A stretch of 15,562 nucleotides of DNA from Collinsella aerofaciens (lineage in GTDB: Bacteria; Actinomycetota; Coriobacteriia; Coriobacteriales; Coriobacteriaceae), in assembly GCF_028209885.1 (NCBI RefSeq), contig NZ_JAQLEM010000038.1, positions 1-15,562 on the forward strand, in the 5' to 3' direction. Below are positions 1 to 6,423 of the stretch, in pieces; position 1 is the stretch's first letter; every line of letters starts with the position of its first letter. Position numbers and translations under genes: made by a program. The notes below the pieces were generated by a model, which was given only the letters and a program-made list of their open reading frames with translations, did not search any database and had not been told where the DNA came from.

Positions 1-60
1 CAAGCATGAACTATGGCCATTTACGATCTTGCTTTTCCCTCACACGGGAAAAGAAGACAG
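1..60 (-). other. oriT: oriT-like site, left copy
   Basis: An 8-bp perfect stem CTTTTCCC/GGGAAAAG (32-39/46-53) is followed on the minus strand, seven bases after the stem, by GTAAATG (18-24) and then GGCCAT. Hairpin plus GTAAATG is the layout I recall for IncQ/R1162-type transfer origins. The same block is present, inverted, at the other end of the window with a changed loop but intact stem, and each copy sits just upstream of a mobC-type gene. The exact nick position cannot be read from sequence alone, and the relaxase is not in the window. Confidence 0.6.
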
Positions 61-136
61 GCAAAGCCGAGTTCCGCTTTGTGCGCGAAGCGGTTTCGCC
101 TTCGAGAAAAATTCAGCGGACTTTTCCAAATCTTGT

Positions 137-154
137 TTCGGAGGCCACTCCGAA
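137..154. promoter_or_regulatory. Small dyad just upstream of mobC
   Basis: TTCGGAG and CTCCGAA form a perfect 7-bp inverted repeat with a GCCA loop, ending about 15 bases before the mobC start codon. It is fully conserved in the second copy even though the sequence further upstream has diverged, so it is probably a MobC autoregulatory operator or a leader hairpin. Confidence 0.4.
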
Positions 155-169
155 GCTGAAGGGATAAAA

Positions 170-820
170 ATGAGACGAAGCGAGAAAGTCGAAGCGACGT
201 TGACCGCTGAAGAAAAGGAAATTCTTCAGCGCCTCTGTGGCGAAGCCGGTTGCACGGAAGCTGAACTAATCCGCTCCGTTTTGATTAGCCGTTCGATTTC
301 TCTCGACGGTCTTGAGACTGGAAAGAAAATCGAGCACGAGAAAAATAAAGCGCTGCACAACTGCAAGCGCAAACACGCTTCAAAAAAATCTGGCGAGTGC
401 GGTGAAGCCATCGCCGAGAACGCCGAGAAACGTGACGTTTCGTTTCATGTGATGCTGACCGCTCCAGAAAAAAAGGCGATCGAACAGCGGGCGGCAGTGC
501 TTGGCATCTCTGTAAGCGAGTTGGTTCGCCGCGGTGCGATCTACGGAAAGATTGAATCATTCAACTTCGATATTGCTGAAGTTGAAAAACTCCATCATGA
601 GTTATTGAAGGAAGGAGCGAACCTCAATCAGCTGATGTGCTTTGTGAACGCCCAGGGGCTTCCCGCGTACAACGAGAAAGCTGTTTTCCGCACACTCGAA
701 AAGGTTTACCAAAACGCTCGAAAGGTCGACCGGTTTATCGAGGAGCTTGAAAAGCGTTATCACGTCGATTATGTTCCACATGATTATCTGGCAGATGAAC
801 CTGACAACAGAAATCTTTAA
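170..820 (+). CDS. mobC: MobC-family relaxosome accessory protein, copy 1
   Basis: 216-aa protein predicted to help the relaxase bind and melt oriT. It has two ribbon-helix-helix-like segments: residues 1-45 (VEATLTAEEKEILQRL) and about 93-130 (VSFHVMLTAPEKKAIEQRA). They are joined by a charged lysine-rich linker. The C-terminal half carries the GANLNQ signature of MobC proteins (about residues 152-157) followed by helical segments. I chose ATG 170 because GAAGGG precedes it by six bases and because the second copy starts at the same codon; an in-frame upstream extension to base 29 would run through oriT. It is transcribed away from oriT. Base composition is more AT-rich than most genes here. 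No relaxase gene follows it, so partner proteins must lie outside the window or elsewhere in the cell. Confidence 0.85.
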   Translation: MRRSEKVEATLTAEEKEILQRLCGEAGCTEAELIRSVLISRSISLDGLETGKKIEHEKNKALHNCKRKHASKKSGECGEAIAENAEKRDVSFHVMLTAPEKKAIEQRAAVLGISVSELVRRGAIYGKIESFNFDIAEVEKLHHELLKEGANLNQLMCFVNAQGLPAYNEKAVFRTLEKVYQNARKVDRFIEELEKRYHVDYVPHDYLADEPDNRNL

Positions 821-968
821 GTCGGAGCGCAATTGGATCAGATTCAGAAGTGAGTGCAATTACTCGTTTAGCTATTTCTGATATTTCATAAAACGGCTTT
901 CGGAAAATGGAAGGAATGATTTTATATATCTGAGGACGTTCAGCTATAACTACTCCGCAAAATCGAAA

Positions 969-1040
969 AGGGTCGAACCGAAGTGTCTGGCCGGACGCCA
1001 ATTGTCCGGGAACTGCTTGGTTCGACCCTCTTTTACTTTA
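969..1040 (+). terminator. Conserved long hairpin, terminator-like, copy 1
   Basis: Perfect outer stem AGGGTCGAACC/GGTTCGACCCT (969-979/1019-1029) with an inner stem CCGGAC/GTCCGG (991-996/1004-1009), then CTTTTACTTT. This is a plausible rho-independent terminator for mobC. However, the whole 60-bp body including unpaired bases is nearly identical in an inverted copy at 12746-12819, which is more conservation than termination needs. Confidence 0.6.
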
Positions 1041-1060
1041 TTCGATGGCCATGAGGAAGG

Positions 1061-1177
1061 CTAGTACTCCTTGACTGGGTGCTCGTTGCCGAAACTACCG
1101 TCGATGTCGAAGGGGCACAGTGAAACGTCCCTAGAATCAGCTGTTACGATAAAAACAGGGGGTGACTCCGCGGACAC
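1061..1177 (-). pseudogene. Possible C-terminal fragment of an unknown protein
   Basis: A 38-codon open frame with only a GTG start and no clear ribosome binding site. It reads as an ordinary protein C-terminus (…DVSLCPFDIDGSFGNEHPVKEY). It is preceded by an in-frame stop at the left edge of a stretch with other broken frames, so I read it as gene debris. I do not recognise a family. Confidence 0.25.
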
Positions 1178-1252
1178 GGCCTAGCGCGCTGCCATCCAGT
1201 GCCGATTCTGCCATACTCGCAATTCGGCGAGGATGAGGAGTATGAATTGATC

Positions 1253-1289
1253 GGGGCTTATAGGACAAAATGTGTGTCCTATAAGCCCC
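1253..1289. repeat. 37-bp palindrome with 24-bp repeat motif, copy 1
   Basis: GGGGCTTATAGGACA and TGTCCTATAAGCCCC are perfect 15-base arms around a 7-base loop. The segment 1255-1278 recurs exactly, inverted, at 11662-11685, and a shorter relative lies at 11571-11587. There is no T-tract, so it is not a standard terminator. Confidence 0.65.
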
Positions 1290-1382
1290 AAGGATGACGA
1301 TTCCAATACGGATGACGACACCAAAACCGGCATCGACGGTTCCATGGACGATTCGGATTCCAAATAGGCCCTGTTAGTTGAT

Positions 1383-1820
1383 CTACTTCTTTGCCGGTGT
1401 CGTATACGAAACCGCTATACCCGCGGCAATTGCCATGAGACAGCTCGCGATGAATCCGAACTCATACTTCAAAACGTTTGTTGCGGTCAGGGCGATAATC
1501 AACACGGTCGCAATTTGCAGAATTATCATTATTGCGAAGAGATTGATTCCTTGTTTGGCCGAAGTCGCTGAGTGAGTCTGGCTTCGTTGATTCAGGTTGT
1601 AGCTGACAACAAAAGCGACCAGTTCGCTTGATACGGGGCCGACTACATAGAAAAAGATTGCGTCAATGAAGCCTATAGTGTTGTAAGTTGTTTCGCCGGA
1701 AAAAACAGCGTATAAAGCATATCCAAATCTTGGCTGATTCATGTATGAGTACGAAAAGACGAAGAGCGTCAATATTGCTACTACCAGAAGTGCATTCAGG
1801 ACAAATCGTTTGCTTTTCAT
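1383..1820 (-). CDS. Small four-helix membrane protein, unknown
   Basis: 145-aa protein with about four hydrophobic helices: near residues 6-26, 45-70, 88-113 and 118-138. It has a lysine/arginine-rich start (MKSKRF) and lysine-rich C-terminus, typical of an integral inner-membrane protein with cytoplasmic ends. ATG 1820 is chosen because GGAAGGAG precedes it by about six bases; a longer reading to 1904 has no ribosome binding site. I recognise no family motif. It is a single gene pointing back toward the left mob module, more AT-rich than the phosphoesterase operon, and has its own promoter candidate. Confidence 0.75.
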   Translation of the reverse strand: MKSKRFVLNALLVVAILTLFVFSYSYMNQPRFGYALYAVFSGETTYNTIGFIDAIFFYVVGPVSSELVAFVVSYNLNQRSQTHSATSAKQGINLFAIMIILQIATVLIIALTATNVLKYEFGFIASCLMAIAAGIAVSYTTPAKK

Positions 1821-1852
1821 CGATCGCTCCTTCCGGGTGACTCTTATTTGTA

Positions 1853-1880
1853 ATTCTACAGCATCCATTTGTCTTTCAAA
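1853..1880 (-). promoter_or_regulatory. Promoter candidate for the membrane protein
   Basis: On the minus strand TTTGAA, a 16-base spacer and TAGAAT lie about 30 bases before the ribosome binding site of the 145-aa membrane protein. Confidence 0.4.
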
Positions 1881-1916
1881 GAATTTGACTGTCCTAAATA
1901 ACATGCACTTTCGCTG

Positions 1917-1946
1917 GAGGGTCGCTGTTTGGCGGCCCTCTTTTTT
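1917..1946 (+). terminator. Rho-independent terminator
   Basis: A 9-bp stem GAGGGTCGC/GCGGCCCTC (one G-T pair) with a 6-base loop is followed by six Ts. It reads rightward although the nearest gene to the left is on the other strand, so it probably insulates the small peptide gene from upstream transcripts. Its T-tract overlaps the next promoter's -35 box. Confidence 0.7.
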
Positions 1947-1973
1947 GCACAGGCGCGGTGGGATGGTAATAAT
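1945..1973 (+). promoter_or_regulatory. Strong promoter candidate for the 41-aa peptide gene
   Basis: TTGCAC and AATAAT are separated by exactly 17 bases, close to the sigma-70/A consensus. The predicted transcript would have a leader of about 85 bases before the peptide's start codon. Confidence 0.55.
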
Positions 1974-2065
1974 CGGGCGGGAGTCAGCCGCTCTGATAGA
2001 ATCGTCCTTGCTGTCGGCAGCCCTCGTGCCGGGCAGAGCCCTCCATCCGATGGGAGGTGATGCCC

Positions 2066-2191
2066 ATGACCGATTTCACTGAGCTCGTGAAGCTCCTGAC
2101 CGCTACGGTCTCGCTCCTCACGGCCCTTGTCGTCCTTTCCAAGGCACTCAAGCAGGGCTCGAAGCCCAAAAAGAAAGGCCACCGTCGCTAA
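2066..2191 (+). CDS. 41-aa hydrophobic peptide, probable type I (holin-like) toxin
   Basis: The peptide begins MTDFTELVKLLTATVSLL, has one hydrophobic helix (about residues 7-26) and ends in a strongly basic tail (SKPKKKGHRR). This matches the plan of membrane-damaging type I toxins and putative holin-like toxins of Gram-positive bacteria. The ribosome binding site GGGAGG is seven bases from ATG and can pair with CCTCC just upstream, a common way to hold such toxins untranslated. An outward-facing antisense promoter lies past the 3' end. The toxin role is inferred from architecture only; a small structural membrane peptide is the alternative. Confidence 0.6.
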   Translation: MTDFTELVKLLTATVSLLTALVVLSKALKQGSKPKKKGHRR

Positions 2192-2290
2192 GACGATGAC
2201 CTAACTTTCTAACGCAACGGCTCTGCCCAGCTCACTACAACTTGGGCTGCCGTCGGCACCATTCTACCCGCTTGACATTGCTGTTGTCGA
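2150..2290 (-). ncRNA. Candidate antisense RNA to the 41-aa peptide mRNA
   Basis: On the minus strand TCGACA (2285-2290), an 18-base spacer and TAGAAT (2261-2266) point into the 3' end of the peptide gene. The predicted RNA would begin with a hairpin made of ACGGC/GCCGT and GCCCA/TGGGC (about 2216-2253) and then overlap the coding region's end, as in TxpA/RatA-type pairs. Its 3' end cannot be placed. Confidence 0.3.
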
Positions 2291-2621
2291 TGCGCCGTAT
2301 CAAGAATCCACGGCAGCGCTCGTGGTTGCAAAACGGCCCAACAAATAGCGGCTATTAGTCAGTTCGGCTGTCTAAAAGGCCTAATAGTTGCCAATAGTGG
2401 CCAGTTGGCAACGGATTTGGGCTATTAGTTCTAACAGTGCCTATACTATGACCCCACAAACGGGACACGGTTTTCTGCCCGCACGAGGTTTTAAAGTTTT
2501 AGCTGGAACAATCCGGCAGATTGGAGCACAGAACATGAGGTTCGAACGCCTCATGTCGCTCAAAATACGTCTCCTCAATTGCGCAAAGGAGAACGGTATT
2601 TAGCGACAAGGAGACAATGGA
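2192..2621. promoter_or_regulatory. Regulatory intergenic region before the phosphoesterase operon
   Basis: No gene is supported here. It holds heptamers CTATTAG/CTAATAG at 2352, 2381 (inverted) and 2422, a possible -10 TATACT at 2442-2447 with a poorly placed TTGGGC at 2417, and a perfect 8-bp dyad ACATGAGG/CCTCATGT at 2533-2556. The spacing suggests operator sites for the downstream operon. An open frame at 2388-2603 has no coding character. Confidence 0.4.
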
Positions 2622-3260
2622 ATGATCTGGTTCACCAGCGACACGCACTTCGGGCACGAGAACGTCCTGAAGTTCACGGACCGGCCGTGGGAGACGATTT
2701 GGCAGATGAACGATGCCATCGTCGACAACATCAACGGCAGGGTCGCCGTGGATGACGAGCTCTACATCCTGGGGGATTTCTCATTCAAGATGACCGCCCA
2801 GGACGCATACGGGCTGCGTAAGCGGATCGCCTGCAGGCGCATCCACCTCGTTCCGGGAAACCATGACAAGGACTGGACCCAGCCGGCGGTCGCGGGCGCG
2901 TTCACCGTGGAACCGCCGATCTGCGTGCTCAAGATCGACGGGCAGAAGATCGTCCTGTGCCATTACCCCATGGCCGACTGGCAGGGCATGAGCCATGGAT
3001 CGTGGCACCTCCACGGGCACATCCACAGCAGCGGCGGCGCGTACAACGAGTTCAACCGCAAGCAGGGGCTCCTGCGCTACGACGTGGGCTGCGACGCCAA
3101 CGGGCACTCCCCGGTGAGCCTCGACGGGCTGAGGGAGTGGTTCGCCGGAGTCGGCGAGCCGTGCGGCCGGGTGAAATGGCCCTGGTGGGTCAACGAGACC
3201 GGCGACAGGCAGGTCGAGCGCGAGCTGGCGGCGTACAAGAGGGAAGAGGTGGTCCGATGA
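2622..3260 (+). CDS. Calcineurin-like metallophosphoesterase 1
   Basis: 212-aa enzyme of the calcineurin-like phosphoesterase superfamily; the substrate (phosphodiester or phosphomonoester) cannot be told. The metal-binding motifs are in order: D7-x-H9 (with FGH following), G51-D52, G79-N80-H81-D82, H114 in LCHYP, and H131-G-H133-I-H135. The compact form starting IWFTSDTHFGH is common in phage and plasmid versions. ATG 2622 has AAGGAG eight bases upstream; an earlier ATG at 2617 hits a stop at once. The stop overlaps the next gene's start (ATGA), so it heads a translationally coupled operon of three phosphoesterases. High GC contrasts with the mob modules. Confidence 0.9.
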   Translation: MIWFTSDTHFGHENVLKFTDRPWETIWQMNDAIVDNINGRVAVDDELYILGDFSFKMTAQDAYGLRKRIACRRIHLVPGNHDKDWTQPAVAGAFTVEPPICVLKIDGQKIVLCHYPMADWQGMSHGSWHLHGHIHSSGGAYNEFNRKQGLLRYDVGCDANGHSPVSLDGLREWFAGVGEPCGRVKWPWWVNETGDRQVERELAAYKREEVVR

Positions 3261-3982
3261 CGGTCTATGTGACGGGCGACATCCACAGTGGGCTCGACAT
3301 GCAAAAGCTCCGCGACTGGGAGCTTGGCGACAGTCTTACCAGCGACGACTATCTCATCGCCGCCGGCGACTTTGGCTTTCCGTGGGATTTCTCTGCCGAG
3401 GAATGCGCCGACATCGCCTGGCTGGAGTCGCGCCCCTACACGGTACTGTTCGTCGACGGCAACCACGAGCGCTTCGACCACTGGGCGGAGCGCCCCATGG
3501 AGCCGTGGCACGGCGGGCTGACGCAGCGCCTGTCGGGCACCTCGCCCATTCGGCGCCTGACGCGCGGCGAGGTCTTCGAGCTCGACGGGAAGACGGTCTT
3601 CACCATGGGCGGGGCGACGAGCGTCGACAGGGCGTACCGCATCCCGTACAGCTCGTGGTGGCCGCAGGAGCTGCCGGACGAGCGCGATTTCGATGCCGCA
3701 CGGGCAAGGCTCGACGAGGTCGCCTGGAAGGTAGACTGCGTCATCACCCATACCTGCTCGACGCGCATGCTCTCGCCGACGCTCTACCCGGACCCAGGCT
3801 GGGAACGCCCTGATGTGGACCGGCTGACCGGATTCCTCGACGAGCTCGAGGACCGCCTGGACTATAAACATTGGTATTACGGCCATTTTCACCGAGACGG
3901 CAACCCGGACGAGCGTCATACCGTGCTGTACGACCGGATCGTGAGGCTCGGGGACAAACTCCTGCCGTGGGGTGCGTACTGA
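3257..3982 (+). CDS. Calcineurin-like metallophosphoesterase 2
   Basis: 241-aa phosphoesterase. Motifs are D8-x-H10, G37-D38-F, D67-GNH70-E, V-I-T-H165 and G209-H210-x-H212. Between the third and fourth motifs lies a segment with GGATS and SSWWP that is shared with the following gene but not with the first one. The start at ATG 3257 overlaps the previous stop by four bases; a longer in-frame reading through the previous gene is a shadow. It uses GNHE where the first enzyme uses GNHD. The arrangement implies equimolar production of the three proteins. Confidence 0.9.
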   Translation: MTVYVTGDIHSGLDMQKLRDWELGDSLTSDDYLIAAGDFGFPWDFSAEECADIAWLESRPYTVLFVDGNHERFDHWAERPMEPWHGGLTQRLSGTSPIRRLTRGEVFELDGKTVFTMGGATSVDRAYRIPYSSWWPQELPDERDFDAARARLDEVAWKVDCVITHTCSTRMLSPTLYPDPGWERPDVDRLTGFLDELEDRLDYKHWYYGHFHRDGNPDERHTVLYDRIVRLGDKLLPWGAY

Positions 3983-4719
3983 TGGCTATCTATGTGACGG
4001 GCGACGTGCACGGCAGGGCCGAGTACGGGTCCAGCCGGTTTGCCTTCAAGAATTGGCCGCTGGGCCGGACCCTGACGCGCGATGACGTGGTGATCGTGGC
4101 CGGCGACTTCGGCTTTGTCTGGGATGGATCCAACGCCGAGAAATACTGGCTTGACTGGTTCGAGTCGAAGCCGTGGACCACGTGTTTCGTAGACGGCAAC
4201 CATGAGAACCACCATGCCCTGGCTGGGCTGCCGGTGCTGGAGTGGAACGGCGGGCTCGTCCATGAGGTGCGACCGCACGTGCTGCACCTCATGCGCGGAG
4301 AGGTGTTCGACATCGCGGGAACCACGGTCCTTGCCATGGGCGGTGCCGCGAGCAACGACAGGCAGTATCGCAAGGAGGGGAGGAGCTGGTGGCCCGAGGA
4401 GATGCCGAGCGAGGAAGAGATGTGGCAATGCCGCACCTCGCTCGACCGCGTGGGCTGGAAGGTCGACTACGTGGTGACTCACGAGGCTCCTGCCGACCTG
4501 GCAGAGAAGCTGTGCCGGGAGCGCGAACGCGAGTATCTGGACGACCAGCTGCAACGATTCCTTGCCGAGCTCGACGGGCAGCTCGGCTACCGCGCCTGGT
4601 TCTTCGGCCACTACCACGGCGACGAATGGCGCGACGACAGGCACCGCCTTATCTACCGAGACATCGTGCCGATCGAAAATGCTGCGCCCGGCTCTAGAAA
4701 CCATCTAGAAATGCTCTAG
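3982..4719 (+). CDS. Calcineurin-like metallophosphoesterase 3
   Basis: 245-aa phosphoesterase, paralogous to the preceding gene along its whole length. Motifs are D8-x-H10, G41-D42-FGF, D71-GNH74-E, the shared GGAAS and RSWWPEE block (about 120-140), V-V-T-H167 and FFG209-H210-x-H212. All metal ligands are intact in both paralogues. The start shares one base with the previous stop (TGATG). The last eight codons are made of the TCTAGAAA-type repeat that continues past the stop, so the C-terminus was probably altered by repeat expansion or a recombination event. Confidence 0.9.
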   Translation: MAIYVTGDVHGRAEYGSSRFAFKNWPLGRTLTRDDVVIVAGDFGFVWDGSNAEKYWLDWFESKPWTTCFVDGNHENHHALAGLPVLEWNGGLVHEVRPHVLHLMRGEVFDIAGTTVLAMGGAASNDRQYRKEGRSWWPEEMPSEEEMWQCRTSLDRVGWKVDYVVTHEAPADLAEKLCREREREYLDDQLQRFLAELDGQLGYRAWFFGHYHGDEWRDDRHRLIYRDIVPIENAAPGSRNHLEML

Positions 4720-4734
4720 AAGGTTTCTAGAAAT
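4692..4734. repeat. Four TCTAGA-based short repeats spanning a stop codon
   Basis: TCTAGAAA or TCTAGAAG occurs four times in about 43 bases, and the outer copies also form a perfect CTAGAAACC/GGTTTCTAG inverted repeat. The repeat covers the last codons and stop of the third phosphoesterase. It may act as the operon's 3' hairpin. Confidence 0.7.
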
Positions 4735-4749
4735 TAGACGCTTTGCGGC

Positions 4750-5259
4750 CTACTCCAATTCAAAGGTCTGGTCGAGGGAGTTTGACCCGGCGCCCATCCC
4801 GTCGACTTTCACTTCGATGGGAGACATGTCGTTGAGGTCAAAAATCGACACACCGTCGCATTCGCCTCCCGGCGCAAGCCCTTGCGAAGAGAAGCGGTCT
4901 TCCTGCAAATCGGCGGCAAACCCGCGAGATAGCATCTGCTTATTTTGATAAGCCGTGATGTAGCTACCAACAGCGCATGAATCTGCCGATCGGTTGTTAA
5001 TGGCGTGCCAGCGAACAACGGCGACCTTCCCGCCATCGCCAGCCAAGGAATCATGCACCTCGACGCCGGTGACTGAATACTCCATCTTGCCGTAAACCCC
5101 GTCTTCCTGCGCGTTATCAGAATCAGCGACCTGAACTGCCGTCTGACGATCGTCTGCCTGGCTGCACCCAGAGGTCATAACTAGGGCGGCTGCCAGAACA
5201 CCAGCAGCCCCAAAGTTCCGAGCTAGGTTGATTGCCTTTTTAACAGAGAGATGCTCCAT
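4750..5259 (-). CDS. Secreted lipoprotein, DUF5067-like
   Basis: 169-aa protein with a lysine-containing N-terminus, a hydrophobic segment (about 17-28) and a lipobox TSGC with the lipidated cysteine at residue 32. It is therefore predicted to be anchored to the outer face of the cytoplasmic membrane. The mature domain has features of the DUF5067/Ig-like group seen in Gram-positive lipoproteins: a VVRWHAINNRS strand, a polar loop with a cysteine pair, then SYITAYQNKQML and a CDGVSIFDL strand. Function is unknown. ATG 5259 has GGAG six bases upstream. It is the last gene of a leftward cluster behind the KfrA-like gene. Confidence 0.75.
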   Translation of the reverse strand: MEHLSVKKAINLARNFGAAGVLAAALVMTSGCSQADDRQTAVQVADSDNAQEDGVYGKMEYSVTGVEVHDSLAGDGGKVAVVRWHAINNRSADSCAVGSYITAYQNKQMLSRGFAADLQEDRFSSQGLAPGGECDGVSIFDLNDMSPIEVKVDGMGAGSNSLDQTFELE

Positions 5260-5293
5260 CGACTACTCCAAACTTAATTGTTTTTGAATGCCA

Positions 5294-5503
5294 TCAGCCA
5301 AACAGCCAAGCCCCAATGAGCATGACCACTGAAACTGCTGCAAGCGAAGCTCAGACGGCATTTTGACGGGTGATGACACCGCTGATGGTGAGCGCATTTG
5401 CGCCGGCACCATCAATGACAGCCCAGACGAGTGCCGTGACCAAAAAGACGACTAGCCCTGCCGTTATCAACTCACGGCGAGACGGCCTTAGCTTGTCGGA
5501 CAT
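5294..5503 (-). pseudogene. Two-helix small membrane protein with in-frame TGA
   Basis: ATG 5503 lies two bases after the upstream gene's stop, so translation is probably coupled. The first 50 codons (MSDKLRPSRRELITAGLVVF…) encode a basic start and one membrane helix, then a TGA at 5351-5353. The same frame continues for 18 codons with a second clean hydrophobic helix (ASLAAVSVVMLIGAWLFG) and ends in TGA at 5294-5296. Changing the internal TGA to TGG would give a smooth 69-aa two-helix protein. Options are a nonsense mutation, programmed readthrough, or a genuine 50-aa protein. No family recognised. Confidence 0.55.
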
Positions 5504-5505
5504 AT

Positions 5506-6198
5506 CTACTCGCCCCTCGTCTGGGTCATGACCTCGACCTTGGCCTCGGCCACGGCCGCCCGCTGCTCGGAGGCGGCGAGGCGGTCCTTGAGGGCGGCGA
5601 CCTCGGCCATCAGGTCACGCTGGGCGAGGAGGGAGACGTTGAGATCGGCCTGAGCCTTGGCCGCGGCGTCGACCGCGCCCCTCATGCTTTCAATTCGATC
5701 GTCTTTTGCGGCTGATTCTGCCAAGAGCTGATTGTTCTCGGAATCGAGCTTCTTGAGCCGCGAGAGGTAATCGGCGACGGTGGCGTGGAGCTCATCGTTC
5801 TCAATCTCCAAGCTCGCAGTATCCAGCTCGAATTTCTCTTTGATGGCGGCGACCTGCTCGACGCAATTAGATTTGATGCTCTGAATCTGTTCCGTTGCAC
5901 TTTTCTTGGCGGCGTCGGCGTCCTCGCGGGCAGCACGAGCCTCCATCGCGGCGGCTTCGGCAGCGCCCACGATGATGCGCTTGACCCGCTCGACCGCCTC
6001 ATCGAGGACGGCCGATGCGTCGAGCGCAGCCTTCACGCCGGGAGTGGCGTTAGGGTGGTAGCCGTCGACCAAGCGGGCGACGGTATCGGCCTGCGAGAGG
6101 CCAAGGCTCGTGCTGATGTCCTTTATGGCGTCACGGGTCTCCGATGAGACATTCAGACTGGTCATTTTCTTTTCGGACTGGACTTGGTTTTCGGCCAT
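5506..6198 (-). CDS. RHH-like DNA-binding protein with long coiled coil (KfrA-like)
   Basis: 230-aa protein. Residues about 12-45 (MTSLNVSSETRDAIKDIS) resemble a ribbon-helix-helix or short helix-turn-helix DNA-binding unit. Residues about 66-228 are an almost uninterrupted alanine- and glutamate-rich coiled coil. This plan matches plasmid KfrA-type proteins, which bind DNA, self-associate and support plasmid segregation; the assignment is by architecture, not signature. ATG 6198 is preceded by GGAG nine bases away; a TTG start at 6213 is less likely. It leads a leftward cluster with a small membrane protein and a lipoprotein. Confidence 0.65.
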   Translation of the reverse strand: MAENQVQSEKKMTSLNVSSETRDAIKDISTSLGLSQADTVARLVDGYHPNATPGVKAALDASAVLDEAVERVKRIIVGAAEAAAMEARAAREDADAAKKSATEQIQSIKSNCVEQVAAIKEKFELDTASLEIENDELHATVADYLSRLKKLDSENNQLLAESAAKDDRIESMRGAVDAAAKAQADLNVSLLAQRDLMAEVAALKDRLAASEQRAAVAEAKVEVMTQTRGE

Positions 6199-6423
6199 GA
6201 TGCGGCACTCCAATCAACAACGGGCATGGCTCCGCCACGCCGTACGGCTGGGAACAAATACGCGGCCGCTGTTGAGTTGTGTTCGTCCTGCGATCGGTGA
6301 GTTCTAAAAGGCGTCTCAAGTCATGCGTTCACGCAGGTTTTCGGTTAGAGAAATACCGCACCCTTATATAGTAACGCCGCCGCACTCAGGCCTATCAGGC
6401 AAATCGCGAAACGACAGACGGAC

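Larger units (their letters stand above)
1041..1382. other. Gene-poor stretch with remnants and one long palindrome
   Basis: No intact gene is supported. Besides the minus-strand fragment at 1061-1177, the plus strand from 1251 to 1365 ends in a very acidic run (lysine, then repeated Asp, Ser and Thr, stopping at TAG 1363-1365) with no start codon. This looks like the tail of a degraded gene. A long palindrome at 1253-1289 sits between these pieces. Confidence 0.4.

Noticed and set aside
969..1029. tRNA gene, because the hairpin contains GGTTCGACCC
   Set aside because: The T-arm-like string pairs with a distant complement instead of forming its own stem-loop, and no D-arm or anticodon arm is present.
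2388..2603. 71-codon open frame before the phosphoesterase operon
   Set aside because: No ribosome binding site, odd composition, and it covers the operator-like heptamers and dyad; more likely regulatory DNA.
3077..4704. Long antisense and alternate-frame open frames within the phosphoesterase genes
   Set aside because: They are shadows caused by high GC codon use; the phosphoesterase frames carry all catalytic motifs.
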